Shown piece after piece: positions 23,841 to 32,708 of a stretch of DNA of 64,000 nt. Within the stretch, counting starts at the first letter, position 1. Each line of letters opens with the position of its first letter. A model generated the notes under the pieces. The model did not search any database. It was given only the letters and a program-made list of their open reading frames with translations, and had not been told where the DNA came from. The translations under genes and the position numbers were made by a program. The DNA is from Herpetosiphon sp042688385 (GTDB taxonomy: Bacteria; Chloroflexota; Chloroflexia; Chloroflexales; Herpetosiphonaceae), in the NCBI RefSeq assembly GCF_042688385.1, contig NZ_JBHUPY010000010.1:1-64000 (forward strand), given 5' to 3'.

Positions 23841-24812
23841 ATGCTGGCGATTAAACCGTTTATCGGCCAACACTGTGAGACAACCACCAATGGCACGTTG
23901 CTGTATCAGCAAGGGATTGAGCTTTCAGAGCCGCTGCTATTTGGGCTTGGCGAAGGGCTTGGTTTTATTTTTTGGCATATGAAATCGATGCCAATGCCCT
24001 TCATCGGCGGGCGAGTCAAGCCCGATCAACTGACCGATAACCTCGTTAAACATCTCAACCTAAGCATTGAGCGCCAAGAAACCAGCTCGCCAAGCAAAGC
24101 ATGGGCAATCGTCCAAGGCTGGCTTGATCAAGGCCAAGCGGTTGGCTTGAAGCTCGATTGTTTTTACCTCGAATATTTCAGCAATCCAATTCATTTTGCT
24201 GGCCACTACGCCGCAATCTATGGCTACGATCAGCACAACGCCTACTTGGTCGATACCCAACAACAAGGCAGTGAAGTTCAAACATCATTGGCAAGTTTGG
24301 CTCAAGCCCGCAATGCCAAAGGCTCGATGGCCTCGAAAAATCTGGCCTATACGCTCAAGCGCGGCGCTGAGTATGATTTGGCCCAAGCAGTGAGCCAAGC
24401 AATTCGCAATAATGCCCAAGCCTATCTCAACCCGCCAATTACCAATGTAAACTACAAAGGGATTCGCAAGGCCAGCGCTGCTTTGCAGTCGTGGTTTGAA
24501 TCGTCGACTGATGTTGAGTACGATTTTTGTACTACAGCAATGCTGATGGAACGGGCTGGCACTGGCGGCTCGCTGTTTCGCAAACTCTACCGCGATTTTC
24601 TGGCCGAGGCGGCAATGATGATCGACTCCGATCAATTACGTCAAGCTGAATCCAGCTTCGGCACAATTGCCGCAAACTGGACGGAAGTAGCTCAATTACT
24701 TGATCAAGCAGGCAAACAGCACGAGCTAAAGCCAATTCAAGCGGCAAGCACGCTGATGAACCAAATTGCCGAGCAGGAATATCAAGCAATGCAGCAACTG
24801 GCTAGCCTCTAA
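23841..24812 (+). CDS. BtrH_N / DUF4872 protein
   Basis: A 323-residue protein. The N terminus (about 1-140) matches the BtrH N-terminal domain, related to the acyltransferase BtrH of butirosin synthesis: GQHCETTTNGTLLYQQGI, then LSEPLLFGLGEGLGFIFWH. The Cys in GQHC and the His in FAGHYAAIYGYD form a plausible papain-like catalytic pair, and YLVD follows. The C-terminal half fits DUF4872, a helical domain often attached. Such genes usually sit in natural-product clusters; none is seen here, so its substrate is unknown. It may acylate or hydrolyse a peptide or amine. It stands alone between repeat D and gatB. Confidence 0.8.
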   Translation: MLAIKPFIGQHCETTTNGTLLYQQGIELSEPLLFGLGEGLGFIFWHMKSMPMPFIGGRVKPDQLTDNLVKHLNLSIERQETSSPSKAWAIVQGWLDQGQAVGLKLDCFYLEYFSNPIHFAGHYAAIYGYDQHNAYLVDTQQQGSEVQTSLASLAQARNAKGSMASKNLAYTLKRGAEYDLAQAVSQAIRNNAQAYLNPPITNVNYKGIRKASAALQSWFESSTDVEYDFCTTAMLMERAGTGGSLFRKLYRDFLAEAAMMIDSDQLRQAESSFGTIAANWTEVAQLLDQAGKQHELKPIQAASTLMNQIAEQEYQAMQQLASL

Positions 24813-24816
24813 CAGC

Positions 24817-24861
24817 TTGCATAATCAGCCATGATCGGGCACAATCAGCGGGAGATTGTGC
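24817..24861 (+). promoter_or_regulatory. Candidate gatB promoter with leader hairpin
   Basis: TTGCAT (24817-24822) and CACAAT (24840-24845) are 17 bases apart, a fair sigma70 match. A perfect 8-bp hairpin GCACAATC/GATTGTGC with loop AGCGGGA (24839-24861) overlaps the -10 box and the start of the transcript. Confidence 0.45.
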
Positions 24862-24879
24862 TGTTGCCTCGGAGTTGCT

Positions 24880-26331
24880 ATGAAATATACTGCCACGATT
24901 GGGCTGGAAGTTCATGCCCAAATTCTTACCAAATCGAAAATGTTCAGCGGTTGTAACGCGGCCTATGCCAGCGCTCCCGCCAATAGCTGTATCGATGAAG
25001 TCAGCATTGGCCTACCTGGCACCTTGCCAGTCGTCAATCAGGAAGCGATTCGCAAAGCAGCCTTGCTTGGTTTAGCGCTCAATTGCGAAATTCCTGAGTA
25101 TTGCGAGTTTTCGCGCAAATCGTATACCTACCCCGATTTGCCCAAAGCATGGCAAATTACGATGTACGATAAGCCAATTTGTATCAATGGTGAGCTAGAA
25201 ATTACCCTTGGCAATGGCGAAACCAAACGTGTCGGCATCACCCGTGCCCACCTCGAAGAAGATACGGGGATGTTGCAACACGGCGATGAAACTCACTCGC
25301 TGGTTGATTACAATCGCTCTGGCGTGCCTTTGCTCGAAATTGTCAGCGAGCCAGATATGACCACGCCCGAAGAAGCCCGTTTGTACGCGATCAAATTGCG
25401 CCAAATTTTGGTCTTTTTGGGGGTCAACAGCGGCAACCTCGAAGAAGGAGCCTTGCGGGTCGATGCCAATGTTTCAATTCGCCCAGAAGGCCAAAAAGAA
25501 TTGGGTACCAAGGTCGAGATCAAAAACATGAACTCGTTCCGCAACCTTGAGCGCGCCTTGGTCTATGAATTGGAACGTCAAGAGAAAATCGCCCGCGAAG
25601 GTGGCACGATTGTGCAAGAAACCCGTGGTTGGGACGATGCAGCAGGCATCACGCTTAGCCAACGCTCCAAAGAGCACGCCCACGACTATCGCTACTTCCC
25701 AGAGCCAGATTTGCCGCCGCTGGAGTTGAGCCGCGAGTGGGTTGCTGAGCGCCGCGCCGAGTTGCCCGAATTGCCCGATGCCAAATTTGCCCGCTACATC
25801 AGAGAGTTTGGCTTGTCGAAGCAAGATGCAGCCTTGTTGAGCGGCGAACGCGAAACCGCCGATTATTTCGAAACCATCGTGGCCACTGCTGGCGCAAGCA
25901 ATGCCAAGCCCGTCGCCAACTGGATTACCGGCGAGTTGTTCCGTTTGATCAAAGATGGCGCAGAAACCCTCGCCGAAGTTGCCAAACGGGTCACGCCAGC
26001 CAACCTCACCAGCTTGATTCAGGTTGTAGCCAAGGGTGAAATTGGCAGCACGGTTGCCAAACAAGTTTTCGAGGAAATGTACCGCTCTGGCGAGTCTCCA
26101 GTCGAAATCATCAACGCCAAAGGCTTGCGCCAAATTAGCGATAGCAGCGTGTTGAGCCAAGCTGCCCGCGATGCGATTGCCGCCAATCCCAAGGTCGTTG
26201 CCGATTACAAGAGCGGCAAATTGCCAGCGATTAAGTTCTTGGTCGGCCAAGTGATGCGCGCAACCAAAGGCCAAGCCAATCCCCAAGTGGTCGAGGAAGC
26301 GCTCAAAACTGAGCTTGATGCACTAAACTAA
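24880..26331 (+). CDS. gatB: Aspartyl/glutamyl-tRNA amidotransferase subunit B
   Basis: A 483-residue GatB, which with GatA and GatC converts Glu-tRNA(Gln) and Asp-tRNA(Asn) to the amide forms. The opening ATIGLEVHAQILTKSKMFSG, the kinase-type site YPDLPKAWQITMYD, the block ALRVDANVSIRP, and the tail domain (YqeY-like, about residues 330-480) are all typical. Length is normal. ATG 24880 is preferred over the upstream ORF start because GGAG lies five bases before it and the family begins here. gatA and gatC are not in the window, as in genomes where gat genes are dispersed. A strong hairpin terminator follows. Confidence 0.97.
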   Translation: MKYTATIGLEVHAQILTKSKMFSGCNAAYASAPANSCIDEVSIGLPGTLPVVNQEAIRKAALLGLALNCEIPEYCEFSRKSYTYPDLPKAWQITMYDKPICINGELEITLGNGETKRVGITRAHLEEDTGMLQHGDETHSLVDYNRSGVPLLEIVSEPDMTTPEEARLYAIKLRQILVFLGVNSGNLEEGALRVDANVSIRPEGQKELGTKVEIKNMNSFRNLERALVYELERQEKIAREGGTIVQETRGWDDAAGITLSQRSKEHAHDYRYFPEPDLPPLELSREWVAERRAELPELPDAKFARYIREFGLSKQDAALLSGERETADYFETIVATAGASNAKPVANWITGELFRLIKDGAETLAEVAKRVTPANLTSLIQVVAKGEIGSTVAKQVFEEMYRSGESPVEIINAKGLRQISDSSVLSQAARDAIAANPKVVADYKSGKLPAIKFLVGQVMRATKGQANPQVVEEALKTELDALN

Positions 26332-26347
26332 GTTTGGTTAAATAATC

Positions 26348-26397
26348 AAGGGCGGCGTACATGATCAAATCTCATGTACGCCGCCCTTGTGTTTTTT
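26348..26397. terminator. Strong intrinsic terminator between gatB and pulA
   Basis: A perfect 17-bp stem, AAGGGCGGCGTACATGA with its complement (26348-26364 and 26372-26388), and a 7-base loop, followed by GTGTTTTTT on the plus strand. It ends gatB transcripts. Since pulA converges on it, it may also act for pulA, although the T tract on that side is poor. Confidence 0.93.
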
Positions 26398-26400
26398 CAA

Positions 26401-29076
26401 TTAGCGTTGTTCAACCCAAACCACACAGCTAAATCCAGGCACGCTGATGCTGCCATGGCTGCGATCAAAGCTCGCTTGCTCCAACACGGGATCATAGCCA
26501 TTGACCAACAGCGGGTGTAACTGCAAATCGTAATGGCCAAAACTGGCATCGCTGTAGCTCAACGGCTGGTGCGAGCCATTAAAGGCCACCACAATTCGGC
26601 AGAATGGCGAATCGCTTGGCTTGCCAACCTCATCATCAAGCACCATTACCACCAAGCCAACCACTTGCTCCGGCCCAGTGTTGAGAAACCAGAGTTTTTG
26701 TTTGATTAGCTCAGCACTGCTTAGGCGAAATAGCTCCGAGCTACGCCGAATTTGCAGCATAGTTTGAAAATGCGCATAACTAAACGCCATATCCTCTGGT
26801 GTTGGTTTAAGCGCAGGGTCGGCCAACAACGGAGCGACGGTTGACCAATGTTCGTGGTTATCCGCCGAGGGCGGCAAGCCCGAACCCCAAGTATTTTGCT
26901 GGCCTGTCCAATCGATCCGGTTAAACCAATCGCTAGAATTGTAGCTATTGCGATCCATCGATTTCGAGCGTAACAGCTCGTCGCCAGCGTGGAAAAATGG
27001 AATGCCTTGGGCCAAAGCAACCAAGCTCAAAGCCAAATTGTGCATGCGCACGCGCTCGGCCATTGGCGTTTCGATTGGTGCTTTAACTTGCACACCATCA
27101 AACAGGGTTTCGTTATCGTGCGCCGAAACATAGGCAATATGATCATCTGGGCGCAACCCATAGGCTGCTGGCTTGCCATTAACATACAAATGGCCGCCAA
27201 GGGTTTGTTGGCCTTCGCAACTGAGAATTGGATAATCGGCTAAGTTGCCAGCCAAACTCAAGCGCACTACATCGCTGATGACTGCAACCTGATAATTGCG
27301 CTCGACCAAGGCCCGCTGTTCAAAGTGATTGGGCCGATCAAGCAAGCCCGTTGCAAAGCCTTGCACTTGGAAGCCAACAAATGGCCCGCCACCGCGCGCC
27401 GCGTCGCGCAAACGGTCGCTAAACGTACCAATACCCGTGCCAGCCAGCGCATGTTGGGTCGCGTTCTCGCCACGCGCACCATCGGCAACCTCGCCAAAAT
27501 TCCAGCCCTCGCCATACAAATAGATCGCTTTACCATCAACGCCATGCTCAGCGAGGGTCAAGCCATCAAGCATTTCGCGAATCGCCAACATATTCCGTTT
27601 GAGATGATGGCCCATCAAATCGAAGCGAAAGCCATCAATTTTATACTCAACCGCCCACGTACGCAGCGAATCGAGCATCAATTTTTCCATCATATGATGT
27701 TCGCTGGCGGTGTTGGCGCAGCAGGTGCTGTTGCAGACATTGCCATCAGCATCCAAACGATGGTAATAGCCTGGCACAACCCGATCGAGCACGGCGCAAC
27801 TGGCTTGGCCGCTCGAATGGGTGTGATTGTAGACCACATCCATCACCACCCGCAGCCCAAGTTGATTCAGCGCCTGCACCATCTCGCGAAACTCAAGAAT
27901 TCTGGTTGATCCATCAGGATCGGTGCTATACGAACCTTCGGGCGTGGTGTAGTGGCGCGGGTCATAGCCCCAGTTGAAGCCATCACGGTCGCGAATTGGA
28001 AAAAGATAGGCTTGCTGCTCAGGCGAATCGGCGGGCAAACTAGCCAAATATTCAAAATCGATTCGCTTGCGATCTGGCCGATGCTCCTCAATTGTGGCAA
28101 TATCGAACACTGGCAACAAATGTACATGGCTCAGCCCAGCCTTGGCTAGCCGCTGAAGATGCTGCATGCCGTTCGATTCCAATTGAGTGAAGGCTTTGTA
28201 GGTGCCACGTAATTCTGCTGGCACGCTGTGGTCGGTAATCGAAAAATCGCGCACATGCAACTCGTAGAGCACAATATCGGTTGGCTTGGCTAAGCTAGGC
28301 TTGGCTATTTTGCTCCAGCCTTTGGGCTTCAAGCGCTGGCTTTGCAAATCGACAATCTGCGAGTGTTGGCTGTTGGTCGATAAGCTCAGCGAATAAGGAT
28401 CGGTCACGCTATTGCGCTCGAATTGGCCAGTGCTAGGCACAAAAACATCAATCTCATAACGATAAAATAGATCTTCCCAACTTGGTTCGCCAACGATGCT
28501 CCAAACCCCAGAGCGTTCATCGAACTGCATTGGCTGGCGCTGCGGTTCAGTGGTTTTGGTCGAATCTGCATATAGCAACAGTTCGACATTGCGCGCGGTT
28601 GGTGCCCACAAGCGCAAAATTGGCTGTTTCTGCGCATCAAAGCTCACGCCAAGCTCGCCAGTGTAATGATACAAATCATCAAGCACCCCGGGAATTTGCA
28701 AGGCCGTTGCATCGATCAAGCTCTGATCGTCGCTGTGATAGGCTTGGACTGCGACTTGGCCGCGCAGGATTTTCGTAACCAAGCCATGGTGCTCAGCGGC
28801 CAGCCGAAAAACCGGCAAGCCCTGCAAATGCGGAAACGCCGCCACCAAATCGGCATCGAGGCCTTGCAAATGGCGTTCGAGCGGCAAAACCTGACCATGC
28901 TGAATGCCTTTGGCGGTAAGTTCCAACGAACCATCAAGCGAATAATGCAACTCATAGCGAGCATTGGGGAGCGCATGAATATTCCATACAATCGTATCGC
29001 GACGCACCCAATACGCCCGCAGCCGATCAAGCTGCCCGACGCTGGGCTGCTCTTCAACAACAGATTGATCTAACAT
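26401..29076 (-). CDS. pulA: Pullulanase, type I (GH13)
   Basis: An 891-residue enzyme that cuts alpha-1,6 bonds in pullulan, glycogen or limit dextrins. A PulA-type N-terminal domain and CBM48-like domain (LRLWAPTARNVELLLY) come before the GH13 barrel. Catalytic regions are VMDVVYNHT, DGFRFDLMGHH with the nucleophile Asp (about residue 484), YLYGEGWNFGE with the acid Glu (about 520), and YVSAHDNETL (about 653). No signal peptide is seen, so it is cytoplasmic and probably serves glycogen breakdown. The C-terminal beta domain ends in a hydrophobic strand. ATG 29076 follows GGGGGAT. A TATAAT-like box lies at 29122-29127 without a good -35. Confidence 0.95.
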   Translation of the reverse strand: MLDQSVVEEQPSVGQLDRLRAYWVRRDTIVWNIHALPNARYELHYSLDGSLELTAKGIQHGQVLPLERHLQGLDADLVAAFPHLQGLPVFRLAAEHHGLVTKILRGQVAVQAYHSDDQSLIDATALQIPGVLDDLYHYTGELGVSFDAQKQPILRLWAPTARNVELLLYADSTKTTEPQRQPMQFDERSGVWSIVGEPSWEDLFYRYEIDVFVPSTGQFERNSVTDPYSLSLSTNSQHSQIVDLQSQRLKPKGWSKIAKPSLAKPTDIVLYELHVRDFSITDHSVPAELRGTYKAFTQLESNGMQHLQRLAKAGLSHVHLLPVFDIATIEEHRPDRKRIDFEYLASLPADSPEQQAYLFPIRDRDGFNWGYDPRHYTTPEGSYSTDPDGSTRILEFREMVQALNQLGLRVVMDVVYNHTHSSGQASCAVLDRVVPGYYHRLDADGNVCNSTCCANTASEHHMMEKLMLDSLRTWAVEYKIDGFRFDLMGHHLKRNMLAIREMLDGLTLAEHGVDGKAIYLYGEGWNFGEVADGARGENATQHALAGTGIGTFSDRLRDAARGGGPFVGFQVQGFATGLLDRPNHFEQRALVERNYQVAVISDVVRLSLAGNLADYPILSCEGQQTLGGHLYVNGKPAAYGLRPDDHIAYVSAHDNETLFDGVQVKAPIETPMAERVRMHNLALSLVALAQGIPFFHAGDELLRSKSMDRNSYNSSDWFNRIDWTGQQNTWGSGLPPSADNHEHWSTVAPLLADPALKPTPEDMAFSYAHFQTMLQIRRSSELFRLSSAELIKQKLWFLNTGPEQVVGLVVMVLDDEVGKPSDSPFCRIVVAFNGSHQPLSYSDASFGHYDLQLHPLLVNGYDPVLEQASFDRSHGSISVPGFSCVVWVEQR

Positions 29077-29149
29077 CTTAAACTATCCCCCATAAACTGG
29101 GAAAACTCGTATGTATAGCACATTATATGCAACAAATTGCTAAATCGGC

Positions 29150-29896
29150 CTAATCGTTCCAACGAGTTTGCCACTGGCCATCGGGCATGAATACCCGCCC
29201 ACGGCCTTCTTCATCCCAAACGATCAACTGACGCTCGTGAAAAATAATTGTTGCGCGGGTGCGGGCCACTTTTTCATCGGTGGTATTTTCGTTCAAGCCC
29301 CAAGCGGTATAAATTTGGCCGTTGATGCGGCTAACCGCTCGCGCATCGCGAAAACCCAAGCGATGGGCAATTTGATCGTTGGTGAAGCCATGGGCCACCA
29401 AGGTCATTACCTCGCGCTCGGCAGGCTCCAGCAAATCGAGCGCTGATTGTTCATCAAGGTGGCGAACTTCTTGCACACGGCTAGCAATATCGGGGTCAAT
29501 AAAGGCGCGGCCTTGAAAAGCATCGCGCAGCAGCGGAGAAACCATCGCTGGTAGGAGATAGTTGCTTTTGCGCACATAGGCATAGTGGCTTAAAATTCCC
29601 GAACGCTGGAAATCGCGATAATACGCATCATCATCTTGGATCGAATAGAACACAACTGGAATCCGCGGGTGTTCGCGGCGAATAATGACTGCTGCTTGAA
29701 TGCCATTTAATTCGCCAGCCAAGGCCACATCCATCAAAATTGCTTGCGGAATATGCTGAGCACACCATTCAATTGCGTCTTCGCCGCTACCAGCCTCGCC
29801 AATCACGCTAATTTCTTTGGTAGCATGTAAACCAGCGACCATCGCCGCCCGCAAGGTCGGGTGATCTTCAACCACAAGGGTTTGGATTGTCTGCAT
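29150..29896 (-). CDS. Response regulator, NarL/LuxR-like
   Basis: A 248-residue two-domain regulator. The receiver domain has the acidic pair ED (residues 10-11), the phospho-acceptor D56 in ILMDVAL, and a Lys in YVRKSN. A linker leads to a helix-turn-helix in LEPAEREVMTLVAHGFTNDQIA, like the LuxR/NarL group, followed by an unusual C-terminal extension of about 50 residues (RATIIFHERQLIVWDEEG). No histidine kinase lies next to it. ATG 29896 is chosen; a TTG at 29914 would add six residues. pulA begins 73 bases downstream on the same strand, so it could regulate or be co-transcribed with it. Confidence 0.85.
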   Translation of the reverse strand: MQTIQTLVVEDHPTLRAAMVAGLHATKEISVIGEAGSGEDAIEWCAQHIPQAILMDVALAGELNGIQAAVIIRREHPRIPVVFYSIQDDDAYYRDFQRSGILSHYAYVRKSNYLLPAMVSPLLRDAFQGRAFIDPDIASRVQEVRHLDEQSALDLLEPAEREVMTLVAHGFTNDQIAHRLGFRDARAVSRINGQIYTAWGLNENTTDEKVARTRATIIFHERQLIVWDEEGRGRVFMPDGQWQTRWND

Positions 29897-29925
29897 CGGA
29901 TAATCCTTAGCCAATTATCATCAAA

Positions 29926-29954
29926 TATATGTCCAACCTTAATCTTTGTGTCAA
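29926..29954 (-). promoter_or_regulatory. Possible promoter of the response regulator gene
   Basis: A perfect TTGACA (29949-29954) on the minus strand is 17 bases from CATATA (29926-29931), a poor -10 box. The start would be about 20 bases before the gene. Confidence 0.4.
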
Positions 29955-29993
29955 GCAATTAAGTGCAAAAGCATGTTAATGTTTTAATTATTG

Positions 29994-30120
29994 GGGCAAG
30001 GGGCCAGGGTTTAGGATTCAGAGGCCAGAAGATAATCGCGTTAAGAATCATGTTAGTTACTCATAAATCTTCTTGCTAATTCCAGACCCCTTGCCCCTAG
30101 TCCCTGATCCCTCGCCACCA
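29994..30120. repeat. Heptamer tract with inverted GGGGCAAGGGG/CCCCTTGCCCC ends
   Basis: GGGGCAAGGGG (29994-30004) and CCCCTTGCCCC (30088-30098) are inverted. Next to them are 7-mer series on both sides (AGGATTC, AGAGGCC; TCCCTGA, TCCCTCG). This belongs to the same short-repeat class as 14740-15445. Confidence 0.6.
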
Positions 30121-30141
30121 TCCCATACAAGGAACCACCCG

Positions 30142-31170
30142 ATGAAACGCTGGTCTTTGATTATTGGCACCTTGTTCGTCGTTGGCTGTAGCGATGCTGC
30201 TATACTTGTTGAAGCGCCCAAACCTGCTGCGGTGCAGCAAATTGCGATTGCTACCACGGCTCCCACCCAGGTTGTGCCAACGGCTACGCCAGCGCCCAGC
30301 GCTACGCCAGCCCCGCCAACCCAAACCCCAGTGCCAGAACCGCCACGGGTCGGGATTCAAGTGGGCCATTGGCAAACCGAAGATCTCCCCGAAGATCTGG
30401 CCAAATTCCGCACATCAACTGGAGCGTTTGTTAATGGCATCTCCGAGGTTGAGGTCAATTTGCCCGTTGCCGAGCAAGTCAAAGCCTTACTCGAAGCCGA
30501 GGGGATTACGGTTGATCTGCTGCCTGCAACCGTGCCAGTTGCCTACAAAGCCGATGCCTTTATCACGATTCATGCCGATGGCTCAACCAGCAGCAACAGT
30601 CGTGGGTTTAAGATGGCAACGCCATGGCGGGCCTCAGAAGCCAGTTTATTGTTGCTCGATAGCTTGATCGCTGAATATGCAGCGGGCACAGATATGCCCC
30701 AAGATTCAGCAATCACGGCCAATATGCGCGGCTACTATGCCTTCAGTTGGCGACGACACCGCAACGCGATTGCCCCAACCACCCCAGCAGTCATCGTCGA
30801 GATGGGCTTTTTGACCAACCCAACCGATCGGGCGTTTATGCTCAACCAATCAGATGTGGTGGCTCAGAGCATTGCCAATGGCGTGTTGCGCTATCTCGCA
30901 GCCCACGACCGCAACGATCTTGAAGCCTTAAAAGTGATTGAGTATGCGATTCAGCGCCCAAAAACTGATGCTGTGCAGGTGCATTCAGCGCCTGATAGTG
31001 GAGCACGGGTGTTGTATACGATGGAAGCTGATCAGCGCTTTATGCCATTTCGCCAGCGCGATGGTTGGTACGAGGGTTTTGTACGCGGCAGTTCAAATGT
31101 TGTAGGTTGGGTGCCGGTCAGCGATATGCAAGGCACAAGCGACCAACTGCCACCACCAACCGATCGCTAG
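30142..31170 (+). CDS. N-acetylmuramoyl-L-alanine amidase lipoprotein with SH3-like domain
   Basis: A 342-residue cell-envelope hydrolase that cuts the amide bond between MurNAc and the peptide of peptidoglycan. A lipoprotein signal ends at VVGC (C16). A Pro/Thr/Ala-rich linker (about 30-70) precedes an Amidase_3 domain (about 75-265) with VGHW, a Glu in SEVEVNLPVA, ITIHADG and VIVEMGFLTNP; these supply the two His and two Glu zinc/catalytic residues. A C-terminal SH3b-type domain (about 280-335) should bind the wall. ATG 30142 follows AAGGAACC. The longer open frame starts in repeat DNA and is rejected. Confidence 0.9.
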   Translation: MKRWSLIIGTLFVVGCSDAAILVEAPKPAAVQQIAIATTAPTQVVPTATPAPSATPAPPTQTPVPEPPRVGIQVGHWQTEDLPEDLAKFRTSTGAFVNGISEVEVNLPVAEQVKALLEAEGITVDLLPATVPVAYKADAFITIHADGSTSSNSRGFKMATPWRASEASLLLLDSLIAEYAAGTDMPQDSAITANMRGYYAFSWRRHRNAIAPTTPAVIVEMGFLTNPTDRAFMLNQSDVVAQSIANGVLRYLAAHDRNDLEALKVIEYAIQRPKTDAVQVHSAPDSGARVLYTMEADQRFMPFRQRDGWYEGFVRGSSNVVGWVPVSDMQGTSDQLPPPTDR

Positions 31171-31177
31171 CAACAAT

Positions 31178-31313
31178 CCCTCACCCCCCAACCCCCTCTC
31201 CCACGAAAACGCGGGCGAGGGGGAGCCGACCATTTTTCGCCAAGGAATTGCGCTAGAACCACCATAATTAAAAGCCCCTCTCCCGCTGGGCGGGAGAGGG
31301 GTTGGGGTGAGGG
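31178..31313 (+). repeat. Double-hairpin repeat, copy E
   Basis: Full core from CCCTCACC to GGTGAGGG. It lies between the convergent amidase gene, which ends eight bases before it, and the gene ending at 31324, which suits a bidirectional terminator. No TGTA ends or target duplication are visible. Confidence 0.78.
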
Positions 31314-31323
31314 ATTTCTCCAT

Positions 31324-31878
31324 TTAGCTTGCTTGATTGGTATCGGTCAAACAAAGCAACGTCCAGCGGCGCTGGCCATGATTGAAGGTGGCAAAGCTGC
31401 GATCCCATGGGTTGGCATTGAACCACGGTGCCCATGCGCCTTCAATCCGACAAACCGTGGTTGTGGTAATTTCGCCGCCAAGCATGGCCTCAACACAAAC
31501 TTTGCTCATCGTCCGGGCATCGCCATCGCTAAATGGCGAGCTGGTGAAGGCTCCGCCGCTGACCAAGGCGTGGGTCAAGGCACCCTCATATTCATAGCCA
31601 CTATAAAAGGTTAGCGGCAGCGCGCTAGGAACATCGGTGGGCAATCCCAATTCGGGCAATTCGCGATTCAGCGTGGGATGGCTGAGAAACCGATAGATCT
31701 GGAGGCTGACATCGCTGGGGTTGCTGGCAAATACTGCATCATAGGCTGAAGCATCGCTTGGCCGCACACTGCGAAAAATCACACCCCCATTCAGATACAT
31801 ACCACGCAAGGCTTGCAAAACAAGCGTAATCCGTGGATCGGTTACTGGTTCAACCACAAGATCAATGGTATGCAACAT
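31324..31878 (-). CDS. Protein of unknown function
   Basis: A 184-residue soluble protein from ATG 31878, preceded by GGGAG seven bases upstream. It has no signal peptide or membrane helix. It is predicted mixed alpha/beta, with LTFYSGYEYEGALTHALVSG in the middle and WTLLCLTDTN at the end. I recognise no family or catalytic motif. It follows the cyclase-family hydrolase gene by 56 bases on the same strand and may be co-transcribed with it. The longer open frame with a start at 31917 lacks a ribosome site. Confidence 0.65.
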   Translation of the reverse strand: MLHTIDLVVEPVTDPRITLVLQALRGMYLNGGVIFRSVRPSDASAYDAVFASNPSDVSLQIYRFLSHPTLNRELPELGLPTDVPSALPLTFYSGYEYEGALTHALVSGGAFTSSPFSDGDARTMSKVCVEAMLGGEITTTTVCRIEGAWAPWFNANPWDRSFATFNHGQRRWTLLCLTDTNQAS

Positions 31879-31934
31879 GGCAAAACTCCCGATATTGCCA
31901 CAAACTGGCTGTAGCAAGCTTGATTTGTCAACGA

Positions 31935-32576
31935 TTAGCGTGGTTGAAGCACTGCCCGCGCCGGAGCGCCATCGCTACCCAAAATTTTCAAGGGCAAACA
32001 AATCAGATTGTATGGGCCTGGCTCGACATCATTGAGGTTGATGCCCTCTAAGATGCCAACCCGCCCGCCAAGCAAAATGCAGTGGGTTGGATTACCAGAT
32101 TCAGCTTCGAATGGCTCGATTGAAAGATAATCAATCGCAATCAAGCACAAATCGCGTTCAATCACCCAGCGCGCAGCACTGCTATCGAGCGCCCGAAATT
32201 CGCGGTGAAAGCGCAATGGCTCTTCTTGCCAGAAGGCCGAATTGCTGGTTTTGAGTAACAAGCGGCTGCAATCGCTGGGCACATTGGCGGCGGCTAATTC
32301 CTCGCCAGTAATTGGGCCAGTGCCGGTTAATTCCACCACATAACAATCACCAATAAAGCGATCAAGCTCCAAGCTTTCAACTGCCAAATCGTTGTTGATA
32401 AAGTGTAGCGGAGCATCAACGTGGGTTCCGATATGAACCCCAGTGTTGAGCCGTGTTACATTACAAATATCGCCTTTGTTCATATCGGCGGCGCGTTTTT
32501 GTTCAATTGGCGGGTCGCCTTCCCACACTGGCAAGGCTGGTGAAATTGGCACGCTAATATCGATCAAATTTGCCAT
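31935..32576 (-). CDS. Cyclase-family hydrolase, kynurenine formamidase-like
   Basis: A 213-residue metal-dependent hydrolase of the cyclase (PF04199) family. The metal-binding signature appears as HIGTHVDAPLHF (about residues 49-60). The opening LIDISVPISPALPVWEGDP is typical of bacterial KynB, which splits N-formylkynurenine in tryptophan breakdown. No other kynurenine gene is near, so a different cyclic amide or formamide substrate is possible. ATG 32576 is preceded by AAGGAGCC, which decides the start against an upstream in-frame site. It lies 132 bases downstream of the carB stop... on the opposite side: carB ends at 32709 and reads toward it, so carB could be upstream in a shared transcript if the hairpin at 32663-32692 is passed. 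Confidence 0.85.
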   Translation of the reverse strand: MANLIDISVPISPALPVWEGDPPIEQKRAADMNKGDICNVTRLNTGVHIGTHVDAPLHFINNDLAVESLELDRFIGDCYVVELTGTGPITGEELAAANVPSDCSRLLLKTSNSAFWQEEPLRFHREFRALDSSAARWVIERDLCLIAIDYLSIEPFEAESGNPTHCILLGGRVGILEGINLNDVEPGPYNLICLPLKILGSDGAPARAVLQPR

Positions 32577-32652
32577 GATTGGCTCCTTTAACAGCGAGGT
32601 ATTCGCCATACCTCTACGCTAACTAGTGTCTATTGTCTCACAAAATGCGACT

Positions 32653-32692
32653 AAAACAGCAGGCAGCCAGCAGGTTTTGACCCACTGGCTGC
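32653..32692 (-). terminator. Hairpin terminator downstream of carB
   Basis: On the minus strand, GCAGCCAG and CTGGCTGC (32685-32692 and 32663-32670) form an 8-bp stem, extendable by ACC/GGT pairs, 17 bases past the carB stop. TTTT follows at 32653-32656. Moderate call because the T run is separated from the stem by several bases. Confidence 0.55.
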
Positions 32693-32708
32693 AAGCAACA
32701 TGCGAAAC

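Noticed and set aside
25474..26286. 270-codon open frame antisense to gatB
   Set aside because: Lies wholly within gatB, lacks a ribosome site, and its composition mirrors the codon bias of the true gene.
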